64,000 nt of DNA from Arion vulgaris (taxonomy: Eukaryota; Mollusca; Gastropoda; Stylommatophora; Arionidae): NCBI GenBank assembly GCA_020796225.1, contig CM036755.1, forward strand, positions 61,186,152-61,250,151. The letters run 5' to 3'. The translations under genes were made by a program, and so were the position numbers. The notes beneath the pieces are model-generated. The model had not been told where the DNA came from. It worked only from the letters and a program-made list of their open reading frames with translations, and did no database searches. Positions 44,305 through 55,559 of this stretch are shown one piece after another (within the stretch, counting starts at the first letter, position 1; every line of letters starts with the position of its first letter).

Positions 44305-44880
44305 CACACGGTCGTTCGATTGTACCGCTTTTTAGGGCAGTGTGTAGGGGAAGGGCCACAGCCTGAGGAATTTAATTGCCTCATGCTAGTGCAGTCGTCC
44401 CGAAACTCTTCAGGGTACGATTTTTTCTTTTGTGGCGCCGACATAAAAGAACTTTTGGCCTTACCGTGGATTGAACCACAGCCAACTCTAGATAACTAGG
44501 CCAGAAAACTGACTTGGACTCCTGATCTAGAAAAATCAGAAAAGGGCCAGAAAATATAGATGTTTGATAGAACACTGCAAGCTTTTTTCAATTTTACTCA
44601 ATTCTGTGAGTCCATGGTTTTTTATTGGTGAAAAATATTTATAATATTGATATTTCTTATTGTTAAACTTAACTTGTTGCGTAATATAACTTCGATTTAG
44701 CATTTTGTGTTGATTTTAACATGAATTCGTCTATATACACCAATACTGGAATGCGAGGTCACGTGGTGTAGTTGTGGTCTGATTTCCAATTATTCTTACC
44801 TGAGTCCGAAGGCCTATAAGTTTATAGTTGGCTCTGATTGAACACGGGTCTCCCACATTGGAGCCGAGCTCTAATCCATT
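44305..44880 (+). repeat. Dispersed repeat F, split by a MITE
   Basis: The parts 44320-44476 and 44837-44880 join to match 53470-53680: TACCGCTTTTTAGG, GAGGAATTTAATTGC, CTTTTGGCC and AACACGGGTCTC. The MITE lies between the two copies of ATTGAAC. Confidence 0.6.
44477..44836 (+). mobile_element. CACRGCC MITE, complete, 7-bp TSD
   Basis: 360 bp with ends CACAGCCAACT and (reverse complement) CAGAGCCAACT. ATTGAAC flanks it at 44470-44476 and 44837-44843. No coding capacity. The target, repeat F, reads GTGAACACGGGTCTC when empty (53620), confirming the site. Confidence 0.85.
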
Positions 44881-45287
44881 CTGCAGACGCTCTTCATTTC
44901 CTGGGTTTAATCGAGCAATTATCTCAATTCTTTCAAATTCAAAGCTAATACAATAAACAAAATATAATGACAAGATAACACAAGAGAAGAGAATAATAAA
45001 TGTTTAGAATGATTGCTTGAACAAAAGGAACAAACTTTACTGATTGTTCATTTGTTATTATTTACGGTCTCAAAAAGAAATGTATAAAACATAAAGGATG
45101 TTCTTAAATTGAAATTCTGTCTTGTTATAGACTGTCTAGTCTAGGGAAGGAATACAAAGGGACGAAAAATAAACAGTAGTGTATACAAAGGAAATAGAAA
45201 TACTTTTAGTTGTCACTTCATGATTTTAGTGGATTTTTTTGTAACTTTCGGAAATTGCTATGTGGTGTGTTTTATGTCAATGTGTTA
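44881..45287. other. Unassigned
   Basis: No coding or repeat assignment. Confidence 0.4.
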
Positions 45288-45494
45288 GCCCGCCTTCCCA
45301 GCGTGTTCGTAGCGCGTTAGACTACTGGTGACTAGCCCTCTGTGAGTGCGGGTTTAATTCCGTGGGCTGGCAGAAAAGCCACAGGTTCCCCAGATTTACG
45401 GTGTTCGTGGCACCGAACCGAAGGATTACGATGTCCATGGCACCGAGTCGAAGAGTTGAAAGTTCAAGTGCTTCTGGGTCGGAAAAAAAGAAGA
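45288..45494 (+). mobile_element. SINE-T copy with 10-bp TSD
   Basis: It has GCCCGCCTTCCCAGCGTGTT, GGGTTTAATTCCGTGGGC, ACCGAACCGAAGGATTACG and an A-rich tail ending AGAAGA. CAATGTGTTA is repeated at 45278-45287 and 45495-45504. It sits in the degenerate TTGTTACT repeat field. Confidence 0.88.
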
Positions 45495-45619
45495 CAATGT
45501 GTTAAGGTAGTTGTCACCTTGGTGTGTTTTTGGTAACATTGTTTATGTAACTGTCATTGCGGTGGGTCATTTGTAACTTTAATTGTTACTATGGTGTGCT
45601 TTTGTATGGTAGTTGTTAC

Positions 45620-45890
45620 TCTGAAACACAGAGACTCAAATGGTTTGACTACTTGGTGAGAATGAACCTGAATTCACCAGTTGTAAGAGAGTACAACCTG
45701 AAAATGGAATCATCAAGAGGAAAGGGCCGACCAAGAAAAAGATGGGTTGATGGAGTTACAGACATCTTAAAACTCTACAATACCATAGCAAAGCAAGCGA
45801 CCGAGCGTGTATTATCTCGGAAACCAATCATCAGTTAAACCTGGTACGTCTAACTGCAAAAAAGCAGAGAAGGACAGAAGAAAGAGTTAT
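45620..45890 (+). pseudogene. LINE 3' end
   Basis: The frame 45557-45838 contains QRLKWFDYLVRMNLNSPVVR, EYNLKMESSRGKGRPRKRW and VDGVTDILKLYNTIAKQATE. This is the WF..L.RM...GRPRKRW tail of an endonuclease-RT LINE. It is 5'-truncated; the tail is AGAAGAAAGAG. Confidence 0.7.
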
Positions 45891-46209
45891 TACTATGGTG
45901 TGTTTTGTAAGTGTGTTCGGTAGTTGTCACGTTGGTGTTTTTGTAACTTTTTTTAATGTAAGTGTTATTGCGATGCGTCAGTTGTAACTTTCTTATGATA
46001 ATTTTAATCGTGGATGTCATTTGTAACTATGATAATTGTTACTGTAGTGTATTTTTGTAAAAAATGTTTATTAATTATTACTGTAGTATCTTTTTTGCAA
46101 AAAATGTTTGTTAATTTTTACTGTAGTGTTTTTTGCAATAAATAAGTGGTAATTGTTACTGTAGTTTCCTTTTGCAATAAATAAGTGGTAATTATTACTG
46201 TTAATTATT

Positions 46210-46600
46210 ACTAGAAAGCAAGTTGAATGCATTTGAAAATAGATGTCTGCGAAAAATAATGAATATAAAATGGAACGAATTCAGGAGAAGTGATCAAATC
46301 AGAGACATGTCTGGTCAACCACTAGTGACAACTGTTATAAGAAAGAGAAGATGGAGATATGTTGGTCACACCTTGAGGAGAAATGATCAACGAATATCAA
46401 AGCAGGCATTGATGTGGAATGCAAAGGGTTCAAGAAAGAGAGGTCGACTTAAGGAGACCCTGAAACGAACTTTGCTGAGAGAGGCAGGAAATATCGGTCT
46501 TAGTTCTATGGAGGAGATTGAGCGAGTTGCCCAGGATAGAGCGGTATGGAGAAATTATTTGCAGGCTCTATGTAACGTATAACGGTACGAGAGGAATTAT
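46210..46600 (+). pseudogene. LINE 3' end, open for 120 codons
   Basis: Frame 46223-46582: ENRCLRKIMNIKWNEFRRSD, QIRDMSGQPLVTTVIRKRRW, RYVGHTLRRNDQRISKQALM and GSRKRGRLKETLKRTLLREA, ending QDRAVWRNYLQALCNV. It has no internal stop, so this is a fairly young copy, but it holds only the post-RT part. A different family from LINE-a to LINE-e. Confidence 0.78.
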
Positions 46601-46789
46601 TATATTATTATTATTATTACTGAGGTGTTTGTTTGCAAAAAAATGTTTTATAATTGTTACAATGGTGTGTTTTTGTAAATTTTCTAAGGTAGTTCTCACC
46701 TTGGTGTGTTTTTTGTAACATGTTGAATGTTAATTGTCATTGCGGTGCGTGATTTGTAACTTTAGTATGATAGTTGTAAACGTAGGTGT

Positions 46790-47115
46790 AAGAGCGATCG
46801 AGATACTTTCAAGGATCCTTGATCTTAGTGTGTTGCTTTATTCCGCCCCTGTACCGGCCACAACAAGCTTCGCAGCCACATGTTTAACAAATTTTAAATT
46901 GACACAACTAGCATGTGCCCCTGAGAAAGAAGAGGCGGACATGACGGCAGAGCACATACTGCAAGATTTCCAATTGATAGCAGACCTAAGAAAAGAAACC
47001 TGGCCCATAAACACAGAGCTTCGCGAGAAGCTGTACGGAAGAACCTTAAAACCACGGTAGCATTCATGATAAAATCTGGTTCATCAGTCTAGGGGGGGAT
47101 CGAGAGAGATAGATA
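46790..47115 (+). pseudogene. I/Nimbus-type LINE extreme C-terminus
   Basis: The frame ends FKLTQLACAPEKEEADMTAE, HILQDFQLIADLRKETWPIN and TELREKLYGRTLKPR. The C.C..E..TAEHILQ.CPL...R...WP....L..KLYG pattern closes LINEs with RNase H. The second Cys of the CPL motif is Phe here. A GATCGAGAGAGATAGA tail follows, as in 53280-53320 and 56185-56215. Confidence 0.7.
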
Positions 47116-47239
47116 TCTCAGTGTAAACAGTGACGAAACACGTGATAACAAAGTACTGTAGTTTTACAGAATAACAAGATGTGTTACGATCTCTTTCTGA
47201 CACAGGAAGATCACTGCTCTATATCGATGATCTTGTTGT

Positions 47240-47488
47240 CGTCCGAGTGGTTACCGGGGCCTAAATTTGGGGTGTAAAGAATAGAACCACTGTAACCTGC
47301 CATGCATGGTGTAAGAGGCGACTAAGGAGGTTTGGCTGAAATCGGATGCATGTGTCCTAAACGTGTAAAAGTCTATCCGTTAATAACCTAGCAAACCAAT
47401 GTGCAACGTATACATGTTCTTGACAAAGATCAAACATATCACAAAGAGTTATTACAATTTTATCGTAAAGAACGAACGCAAAGAAGAA
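47240..47488 (+). mobile_element. SINE-B copy with 11-bp TSD
   Basis: CCGAGTGGTTACCGGGGCC through GAACGCAAAGAAGAA. GATCTTGTTGT (47229-47239) and GATCTTATTGT (47489-47499) form the TSD with one mismatch. Confidence 0.85.
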
Positions 47489-47499
47489 GATCTTATTGT

Positions 47500-48928
47500 T
47501 TGTTATTGGTTATTCATAACTGAATCGACGTCATTCAATTCTGAAGACCTAGAACTGCGAAGTCTCCTCTAACAGGAGTCTAAAGATATGCATATTGATG
47601 GTTCCTGTAACACGTTCATTAAAACACACTCCTCGGTGTAGTAGGTAAGATCGATGTACTAGTCATGTCGGAGATGGAAGTAAAACCTAGTTCCCGTATT
47701 CAAGTTTTGCATCTAAAAGAAACCTTGACAGTTAAAAACAAAAATCGGTAAGAATAGAAAAGAAAGCCGCTACATGGCCGAAATTCATTAAAACACTAAA
47801 CTGAAACTCGTTTCCAAAATTTCACTATCTTCAAAATTACATCCTGTACCATCGCGGTGCTACGGAGTTCGTGCACTGCAGTAGTACTCTTCATGTGTAA
47901 GAAAGAGATCGTAACAAACACGGTTATTTACCGAAGTATTAAGATGATGATCTTTTCAATCAAACAAGCAATTTTTAACCCTGGAACGTTCGAGTATTAA
48001 GAAAATCGCATTTATAAATTAGATGCTACATGACTCCGGAACTAGCCGTATTTGTTGTATAATTTAAGCATTTAAATGCATATAATATACGTTACATAAT
48101 GTAAAACATATGATATTACCATAATACATAAAAAAAAATATATTGTTTATTTTTAAGATGTCTAATCTCGTTGATTAAAGCGTGCTTTTTTGTTCTTTTT
48201 CTTCTGTGTTCGCACGCTATGAATTCATGCTTAGTCAGGAAGCCTGGTATGACGCATCTGAATGAATTTTGAGTGAAAGCCTACTTACCATTTCCACGGT
48301 GTCCCTAGCCATTTAGACGACCTTCTCCGACTTCAGTGGTAAGAGCATGCTTTTATTACACTGACATTTCCGATCGTGCCACCATTTTAGATAATCTCTG
48401 CAGACGTGTTTTCACTTGCTCATGTCAAAAAAACCACACATTTGCTTACAAAATGACATCTCATAACTACTCAGATTACTGTCCTGATCAAGACTATGTG
48501 TTAGTTCTTTATGTGCTGCTTACTAGAGCCGTTCTGAATCATTTTCTCTTATTTATTTATTATTTATTAATTGGTGTCTTCAAAATATGGAAATATTTAG
48601 AAGTTACAAATGTCCTAATTACTGCCTTTATTATTGTCCAAATCATTTCATGTTTGGATATATTGTATAAAAATGAAGGTACAAAGAGGCTGTGTTAATA
48701 GTTTTCGAGATATGTTTCATACTTTGTTTTTTTCCTTCTTTGCGACTGTATAATTATTTGAAATTTGCAGAAAGATCTATTTTTACCATCACCAAAATTA
48801 GGTCACTTATATAACATATTTCGTGACACTGATATTAAAACCACATATCTTGATAGTTCATTCAATTAGCTTTCCAACCATATATAACATGCCTATTTTC
48901 AATTGATGAAGTGAGTATACATGGCTTC
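47500..48928. other. Mostly unassigned; repeat E at 47820-47960
   Basis: 47820-47960 has GCTACGGAGTTCGTGCACTG and GAAAGAGATCGTAACAAACA, as in 20480-20610. A 120-codon frame at 48336-48698 starts with GTG; its first ATG is at codon 40 and its second half is hydrophobic because of AT richness. I do not recognise it. Confidence 0.4.
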
Positions 48929-48930
48929 TA

Positions 48931-49036
48931 TAGTCTGTCCATTAATTCGTGAACACGTTTGAAATTGATTTTCTCGAAAACTACCTGTTGGATCTCAGTG
49001 ATTTTTGCATGCAGCCTTAGAATATCCATGACGCTA
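48931..49036 (+). repeat. Left terminal inverted repeat
   Basis: Inverted match to 51013-51119 with two substitutions and one single-base gap. Inner end at AATATCCATGACGCTA. Confidence 0.95.
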
Positions 49037-49406
49037 AAATAAAGATAACCAGTAGTCCATAGATGCTACGGATTTTGCACATCGGCGAATTCCTTTGATC
49101 TTTTATGACAATTGCAAATACGGGGCTCAAATTTTAGATTTTACAGTACCCCTAGAATTTGTCCATGTCAATTCTATTCATAGGTGTATCTCCATATTAA
49201 CTTGATAGGTCAAGTAATTAAGTGTGTTGCCCTTTATGTGCAATCGTGAACTTGGATACAATATGCAACAGTTAGTCCTCCCCTTCGGTCACCATTAGAC
49301 CCCAGGGTGTCTTAACTTCACCACAAATTGTATGATGGTAGACGCATTTGGATATGGAAATGTATTCGTTGCTATTTCTCAGTCTGTAATCAAAATATGA
49401 TTTGTA

Positions 49407-50734
49407 TCATCCCGAATCTGACGATTCCATGAGGTTGATAATTGTTACTGGCTGGACAAATTGTAATCCATCTCGGTGCCAGTACTCGTCTTCCTCTCGG
49501 AGCACATGTTCAACACACTTCTTCCAGAACTGCATGTCTATCATTGAGAAGGACTCACGTGTCAGAACTTCAACATCACACATTTTAAACGTCCTGTTCT
49601 GTTCGGCAACTTGCCCTTTTACTTTAGCCCAGACAAGCTCTATCGGATTGAGGTGAGCATGATATGGAGGTAGTCGCAAAGACGTGTGGCCGTATTCCGC
49701 AATGATTTTGTCAATATGAAACACCTTTGTCTTATTTGTCATCCTCACCAGGTGCAACAACTCGGGTTTCAAATATGTATCATCGAAGCTGACATTTTCC
49801 TTAGCAAGCCAAGTCCTAATTTGATCTTTTGTATTTGATGCAGTTAGTACTTTGTCTTCCGCTGATACTGCGTTGTGATAGGATGCATTATCCATTACCA
49901 AGCATGATGGTCTGTTTAGAATTGGAAGTAGATCTTTCTCCATGCAGTGCCTGAAAATATGTCCATTCATTTCTGTGTGGTAGTCCCTACCGTCGGTACT
50001 TTTGATTGGAAAATAAGTCCAGCGTCATGGACAAGACCTTCTTCACTGCTTCCTGCATGTGTTAGTATAATACGCTGGCCTTTGCTGCTTGGTATTTTTC
50101 TTTTCTGTTCACCGTCTACTGATTGCCATTCTTTAGCATTGGTGTGGTGAGCATTGACCCAGGATTCGTCCAAATATACAATATCATAGCCTTGCCTCCG
50201 CCGCTCACGGATCTGCCTCAGGTATTTACTTCGGGCAGCAATTAAATGTGGCTTTTCACAAATAATATTTCTGCCGCCTATAGTTTTTCTGAAGGTGAAG
50301 CCGGCGGCTCTTACAATATTTTATAGAGTACTTTTAGAAATGTCTATGCTGCAATCTGATTGCAGTTTTAATTTCAGTTTCCTGAGAGTAACAAGTTGAT
50401 TTGTCGCAAACATTTTCAAGAGCTCCCGTCTTATGACATCTATGTCAAAGTCGTCAATTGTTCTTTTCCGTCCTTGCTTGACATTAGTGCACTTTGTGTC
50501 CTGTTTAATCCATCGGGAAAAGGATTCTCTATTCAGACCAAGCGCCAGTTGCGCTCGTTTCTCAGGGTTATGAATATCGCAATATAGATGACCTCTCTTA
50601 GATTCCCTACGGAAGTGTTGGTATAGTAAAACTGTAACCTTCTGCATTGTTATAAATGTGCACTTCAGACTCATTATGAATGTGATATCAATGTCAGTTT
50701 TGATAAGCCAACAAATATGATACAATAGCTTCAT
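49407..50734 (-). pseudogene. DDE transposase, one stop and one frameshift
   Basis: N-terminal part (50734-50321) is helix-turn-helix-like: MSLKCTFITMQKVTVLLYQH, then LALGLNRESFSRWIKQ and RKLKLKLQSDCSIDISKSTL. A TAA at 50321-50323 interrupts, but the frame continues NIVRAAGFTFRKTIGGRN and YLDESWVNAHHTN (first catalytic Asp). Around 50005 the frame shifts by one base in an AAAA run. It continues DGRDYHTEMNGHIF, LVMDNASYH (second Asp) and PPYHAHLNPIELVWAKVKGQ (Glu). I count 83 residues between the second Asp and the Glu, far more than the 34 of Tc1 and close to the DD82E (Sailor) type I recall. The protein would cut and rejoin the element ends at TA sites. Confidence 0.85.
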
Positions 50735-51012
50735 ACAAATAGCGAGATACGCCTATAACTATACAACGGTATCCCAATTATAACGTCATATGCTTTCCGC
50801 TTTCAAAGTCGACTGGGTTAGGTGCACGGGATTTCGTGAAATTGTTGTATACTCACGATATTTCTATGTTACCATAATGTATTTTTAGAACAACGCGTCT
50901 GTGTACCGTAGATCTGTTACTATTGTGTACAATCCGGTGAGGTTGATTTTAATATAACCTGAAGAAGAAATATTTCAAACTACATCAAATTTTCTTGGAA
51001 AAAATATTTCTC

Positions 51013-51119
51013 TAGCGTCATGGATATTCTAAGGCTGCCTGCAAAAAATCACTGAGATCCAACAGGTAGTTTTCGAGAAAATCAATTTCAAACGTGCTCA
51101 CGAATTAATGGACAGACTA
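51013..51119 (-). repeat. Right terminal inverted repeat
   Basis: Inverted partner of 48931-49036, followed by TA. Confidence 0.95.
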
Positions 51120-51121
51120 TA

Positions 51122-51589
51122 GTAATTGAGTGGGCCTTGAAAAATAACAAACATAACACTTTTTAAACATATGAATGTTTAACATATTCTTGTAAACATT
51201 TCAGAAGAATTCAGGAAGAATTATGTTTTCTTATTGTTGTCGCCTTCAAGTTGGATTAGAATGTTTTCAATAAGTTTGTTTTCTTTAGTAACACTTTCTC
51301 TTGTATCGTGTATCACGCTGTGCTGTAATGAATTTGCATAGCATTGTTGTTCATTGACCTTCAATTTCATTACAAAATTCACGTTTTTTTAAAACCAATC
51401 ATCCATTCTTATGCCTATTATCTCGGTTTTCTTATGCAAAGATAATCAGACAACCACACGATACACCATATTTAATGACACATAATGTCATTTTCTGAGC
51501 AAAATAGACATTTGATATCCGAGTTTTATGAAATGTGGATATCAATACTGGAAAATTACACAAGTATAAACAGGGAAAATGGAATCTTC
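51122..51589. other. Unassigned flank of the mariner-like element
   Basis: AT-rich, no recognised coding or repeat sequence. Confidence 0.4.
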
Positions 51590-52020
51590 TGAAACAAAGT
51601 TTGACAACAATTCTTAGAACGCAATAGGCAAAGAAAATCGACAAATATGAGCACCATTATCATCTTCATCCCGTCTGTGTTGCTGCTGGGGTCGCAAGGG
51701 AGAGAAGAATAGTAACACTGCGACCTACAAGGCATGTCGTAAGAGGCGACTGAGGTAGTGGTCTAGGGACGCTACCCAAGTAAATAAAAAGTGTCGCAGA
51801 AATTGGATATGCTGGCCTATTTGTAGGCGCACAACTGGCACAACTTACAATCGCTCTTAAGTTCTGATAACATACAAATCATAAAGAGAGTGGTAAACAA
51901 GAGGTCGATATGGAGCGTTGGAAGAAGAAGAAACTTTTGAAACAAAGTATGACAAATATTTTTAGAACGAATTGAGCAAAGAAAATCGAAAAATATAAAC
52001 ACCATCATTATCTTAATCCA
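51590..52020 (+). repeat. 88-bp direct repeats flanking a SINE-A
   Basis: 51590-51677 and 51935-52022 are diverged copies (TGAAACAAAGTTTGACAACA against TGAAACAAAGTATGACAAAT, both ending in an ATCTT(C/A)ATCC block) placed exactly on either side of the SINE-A. This is far longer than the 10-12 bp TSDs of other SINE-A copies. Confidence 0.75.
51678..51934 (+). mobile_element. SINE-A copy
   Basis: It starts CGTCTGTGTTGCTGCTGGGG and carries AGAATAGTAACACTGCGACC, CATGTCGTAAGAGGCGACTG and GTCGATATGGAGCGTTGG, ending GAAGAAGAAG. It is close to the family consensus. Confidence 0.82.
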
Positions 52021-52024
52021 AAAG

Positions 52025-53345
52025 CTAGTCCTGAGCAGAACTTTGTCACTCTAACTAGCTCTTTGGATTTTCTTTTCTCTCATAGGTTACATGTCACGAC
52101 TTCGCTGCAGTCTTTTTCAAACCAGATATGAGGTCAAAGGCGCATAAGGACAACGTCGCGCCTGGATTAGTGAGGTGGCACTAATCAAGATCCTACCCCA
52201 CCTCCACGTGGTGATCCTGGAAACAGACAGAGAATCCTGTCTGGCTAAGCGTGTAGGGATCGAGGAAAATGTACAGGTAGTGGTAGTTGTGCAAGCATGG
52301 AAAAAATACAGGTCCAAAACCCAGAACAAAATGCACCCATCTCCTGCCCGATGACCCATGAAAAGTTAGTTACTGAAACGTAAGATATAATAGCGTACTA
52401 GTCGTCTGTGAACAAATGTAACTCCCCGGAGTAAATGACTGCACTAAAATTGCCAGCTCTGAGGCAATAGTCCATAACCACGAAGTGTAACAAGTCAACT
52501 GTCTTACCACAATTACCAGTTTCCCGGCCGATGGGAAGGGCTGAATAAATGAACATAAAGGGATGAGAGGTGCATCCGAAAAAAACACGTGGGTCCACAT
52601 GGGGCGAAACCCTGAGCCCTGATGTAGGGGCAAGAGTGCGTTGCGTGTCCTGACAGAGCATAGTAAATGTGAGCACAATGACAAACCTGGTAAATATGGT
52701 GAGCGGGCACCAAAGCAGAGCGAACACGCATACGGACGATACAAAGGTGAGCCCACCAGTGGGGCAGACATGCACGGTGCTGATGACGGAGTGATGAAAA
52801 GGCGTGGCAAACGAAGAGGTGAGCGGACCACCCAAATTTGCAGAACAACTGGAAAGCCCAGAAAAGGCTTGAATCCAGTACTATTACTGCCTTATAGTTC
52901 GATTGGGGACAATCATAGGCTAGCGGAGCAAACTGTACACAAAACTGGATGGCAGGCAAACCAAGCAGTCCACACAAAAAAGACTGGTAACCTGGGCAGA
53001 TGACGCTCAACAACCGGAGGGAAGGTTGTCTAAGGAAGCTACCTAAAAGTAAATAACAACCTGCTGCCTTACAGGACGGCTGGGGACAACCAAAGGCTGA
53101 CGGAGAGAGAACCCAGTAAACGCTGGCTAAAACCGGACACACCGCAGAAGGATAAATACAGAGCTCCAAATGGCGCTGAAGGTGTGACGAAACATACACA
53201 TGCAAAGACTGCATGAATCACATTTCCATATAAATAAAACAAACCAAAAAAACAATTGTTGCAGAATTTATGAGAAATCTGGTACATCAGTCGGGTGATC
53301 GCGAGAGAGAGAGAGAAACCAGACGTTACATCCTGAATCATTATT
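52025..53345 (+). repeat. LINE- or SINE-like repeat region ending in (GA)n
   Basis: The end (53090-53325: CGCTGGCTAAAACCGGACAC, GAGCTCCAAATGGCGCTGAA, GTACATCAGTCGGGTGATCG, then GAGAGAGAGAG) matches 56020-56215. The final ATCTGGTACATCAG...GATCGCGAGAG resembles the tail of the RNase H LINE at 47080-47115. Overlapping frames on both strands (up to 233 codons, minus) are GC-richer than the surroundings but show no recognised domain. It may be a LINE 5' part or a SINE using that LINE's tail. Confidence 0.45.
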
Positions 53346-53464
53346 TTTAGTGATATTCTTCTTTGTCGGGATGTTTTCCGTATAATTACCTATTTATAAC
53401 ATTTTTGTTCGTTTACTCTTTGGTAGGTACAGTTAATTCGGCGAAGAAAGAACTTTTTTACTCC

Positions 53465-53700
53465 TGTATTACCGCTTTTTAGGACGGTGTAGGACAGGTT
53501 GGACGAGAGCCTGAGGAATTGAATAACAGCATGGTTAGTGCAATCGTCGGCAAGGTGCTCAGGTTATGATTTTTTATTAATGCCAACAAGATAAAAGAAT
53601 CCTTGGCCATTTCGTGAAGTGAACACGGGTCTCGCGTATGGGAGCTGCTCTCTATTCCGTTCGACCCGACGCTTCACAAGGTAACAAATTGTATGGACGT
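53465..53700 (+). repeat. Dispersed repeat F, uninterrupted copy
   Basis: It matches 44320-44476 plus 44837-44880 with the MITE site empty (GTGAACACGGGTCTC). Confidence 0.55.
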
Positions 53701-54736
53701 GAGAATATTGCCTATCTTTAAGGAGGGGGCTGGGGGCGTCATCTGAAATGTTTGAGAACCATTGATTAAGAAAAGTATTTGAAAATACAGAATCGAGGTG
53801 ACTTGCTAAAAGTATTTCAACAACTCTAATGTCTCCGTTATGTGATGCGGTCTCTGATAGCGAAGCTGATAACATCTTACGGCACTAGTGGTAACGTACC
53901 GTGATAATTCCGTAGTCCGAGGTCCCATTGTATCAAAAATTGCCTATGTGTCCACGGAACGCCATTGAACTAAAGGAAACTGATCTTTACTTTTGGGTCT
54001 ATATTACTGGTACCTCTGAACTCGGAGTATATCTTTTCTAAATGGCGAGGGACACTGTGCAGAAATCAAGAATTCACACAAAAATCAGTCAGAGGTACTT
54101 TATTAAGTGCTATGATTACGCCTGAACTCGTACCTTGAACACACATACAAATATAGCCGCTAGAGTACATGTTGATAAACGATACTTGTCAATGAATCCA
54201 ATGCAGACGCGTGTCTGGTTTCCAGTCTCATCTGGGCATACCTAGCAGTTGTACCGTTTTGCAGAGACGTTTCCAGTCTCATCTGGCATACTACATTGTC
54301 CGTTATGAGCGTATCTGGTTCAGTCTCATCGGCATACCTAGCAGTTGTACCCGTTTTTCACACAGGAATTTAGTTTAAATCTAGTTGTCATATTTCAACA
54401 TATTTAAAGTTACATTTGTTATCCTTTTTCACTGATCTCCAAGTCGTTCCTCTTTAGTTTCCTCATCAATTATCTTTACACTCCTCCGACGCTGGAAAGT
54501 CAAGCCTAATAACTAATCTTTCCTCCTCTGTCTCCATGTTTTCTCCTTCATTTTTCACTTCATTTTTCTTTTCTTATCATTCTCCAACCGCATATCTTAA
54601 ACCTCGATTAGTTTCGATAGATCTACGAAATTGTATCATTTCCAGCACTTTTTAAGTTCAAAACAGTGCGTGACGGTTTCTGCACCGGTGTTCGTGACAC
54701 AAGTTGTGATTGTTAGCAGCAGGGTATTCTATAAAA
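53701..54736. other. Unassigned with short repeats
   Basis: 53980-54140 matches 35091-35316. 54205-54360 has three worn copies containing CCAGTCTCATCTGGCATAC and CTAGCAGTTGTACCG. 54365-54450 (GAATTTAGTTTAAATCTAGTTG) matches 59000-59070. No coding region. Confidence 0.5.
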
Positions 54737-55538
54737 CAGTGATGTCCAATGCTTGTATATATTGGGGCAAACCTCACTGATGTTTCTGGAGGCGAGAGCG
54801 CCAGGTGGCAATTGTAATATGACTACTATTAATAGCAATAATAATATTATATTAACTGATTGGCTCCCATAAGTCGCTATGAGCCTCACTATTTATTTGT
54901 CTTAGAACGATATTAAAGAAATGTTCATTTACCTACAAATGATATATTACTCATAAAAACTGTTGATAATGAAAAAGAACTGCAGCCGCATTTGTACATA
55001 CACCTGCAATGAAAATAAAGAACCTAAATTTAATTCAGCCACAACCTGTTTTTCAATTCAGTAGCTATTCAATTTAGTTGAGATGCTGGCGCTTTCTCTA
55101 ATAAAAGAGGAGCCCTCCTTCCCAGAGTGTTCGTAGCGCGTTGGATTGCGGGTGACTAGCCCTCTGTCAGTGCGGGTTCAATTCAGCGGGCTAGCAGAAA
55201 AGCTACAGGTTCCACAGATTCACGGTTTTCGTGACACCGAACAGATGGGTTACGATGTCCAAGGCACCGAGCCGAAGAGCTGAAAGCTCAAGTGCTTCTG
55301 GATCGGAAAAATAAAAATAAATAAAAAGGGAAAGGGTAGTGGTTATGGGGTATTACCAGTGGTTTAGAAATAAAACAAGATTACAAAGTCGAGAAGATCG
55401 TTTTCATTAGACAGCTTAAAAAAAATGAGTAAAACCGTTCGTTTTCTTGAAATATGATTGTTAAAACGACCAGAATAAAATAGGGCGCCAGAATATATAT
55501 GACAAGGGCGCCCACGATTGTCACTTTAGACAGTGTTG
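54737..55538. mobile_element. Possible hAT-type element carrying SINE-T
   Basis: The left end CAGTGATGTCCAATGC and right end (reverse complement CAACACTGTCTAAAGTGAC) share TGTC.AA.G. The flanking octamers CTATAAAA and CTGTAAAC match at six of eight. GAGCGCCAGGTGGC near the left and AGGGCGCCAGAATA near the right also pair. Weak but consistent. Confidence 0.35.
55112..55328 (+). mobile_element. SINE-T copy
   Basis: CCAGAGTGTTCGTAGCGCG, GGGTTCAATTCAGCGGGC (B box with one change), GAGCCGAAGAGCTGAAAGCT and an AAAATAAAAATAAATAAAAA tail. The left flank AATAAAAG resembles the tail end, so the TSD is not clear. Confidence 0.8.
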
Positions 55539-55559
55539 CTGTAAACTATATCAATCAAT

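Larger units (their letters stand above)
45505..46780 (+). repeat. Degenerate TTGTTACT/TGGTGTG tandem field
   Basis: Irregular units of about 45-60 bp such as GTAATTGTTACTGTAGTGT followed by TTTTGCAAAAAATG. They are spread over 45500-45640, 45890-46210 and 46600-46780, between LINE fragments. An old minisatellite into which two LINE 3' ends were inserted is the likely reading. Confidence 0.65.
48931..51119 (-). mobile_element. IS630-Tc1-mariner element with long TIRs (Sailor/DD82E-like)
   Basis: A 2189-bp element. The inverted repeats (48931-49036 and 51013-51119) are about 106 bp and differ at only three places. They begin TAGTCTGTCCATTAATTCG. TA flanks both ends (48929-48930 and 51120-51121), the target duplication of this superfamily. 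One transposase reading frame runs on the minus strand (49407-50734) with one stop and one frameshift. The low TIR divergence says it is relatively recent; the broken frame says this copy cannot move itself. Confidence 0.88.

Noticed and set aside
48336..48698. 120-codon frame with hydrophobic second half
   Set aside because: It starts at GTG, which is not expected for an animal gene; the first ATG is at codon 40 and the hydrophobic part follows from AT richness.
52370..53214. 145- to 233-codon minus frames and a 120-codon plus frame
   Set aside because: They overlap each other on both strands inside a dispersed repeat, and none shows a known motif.
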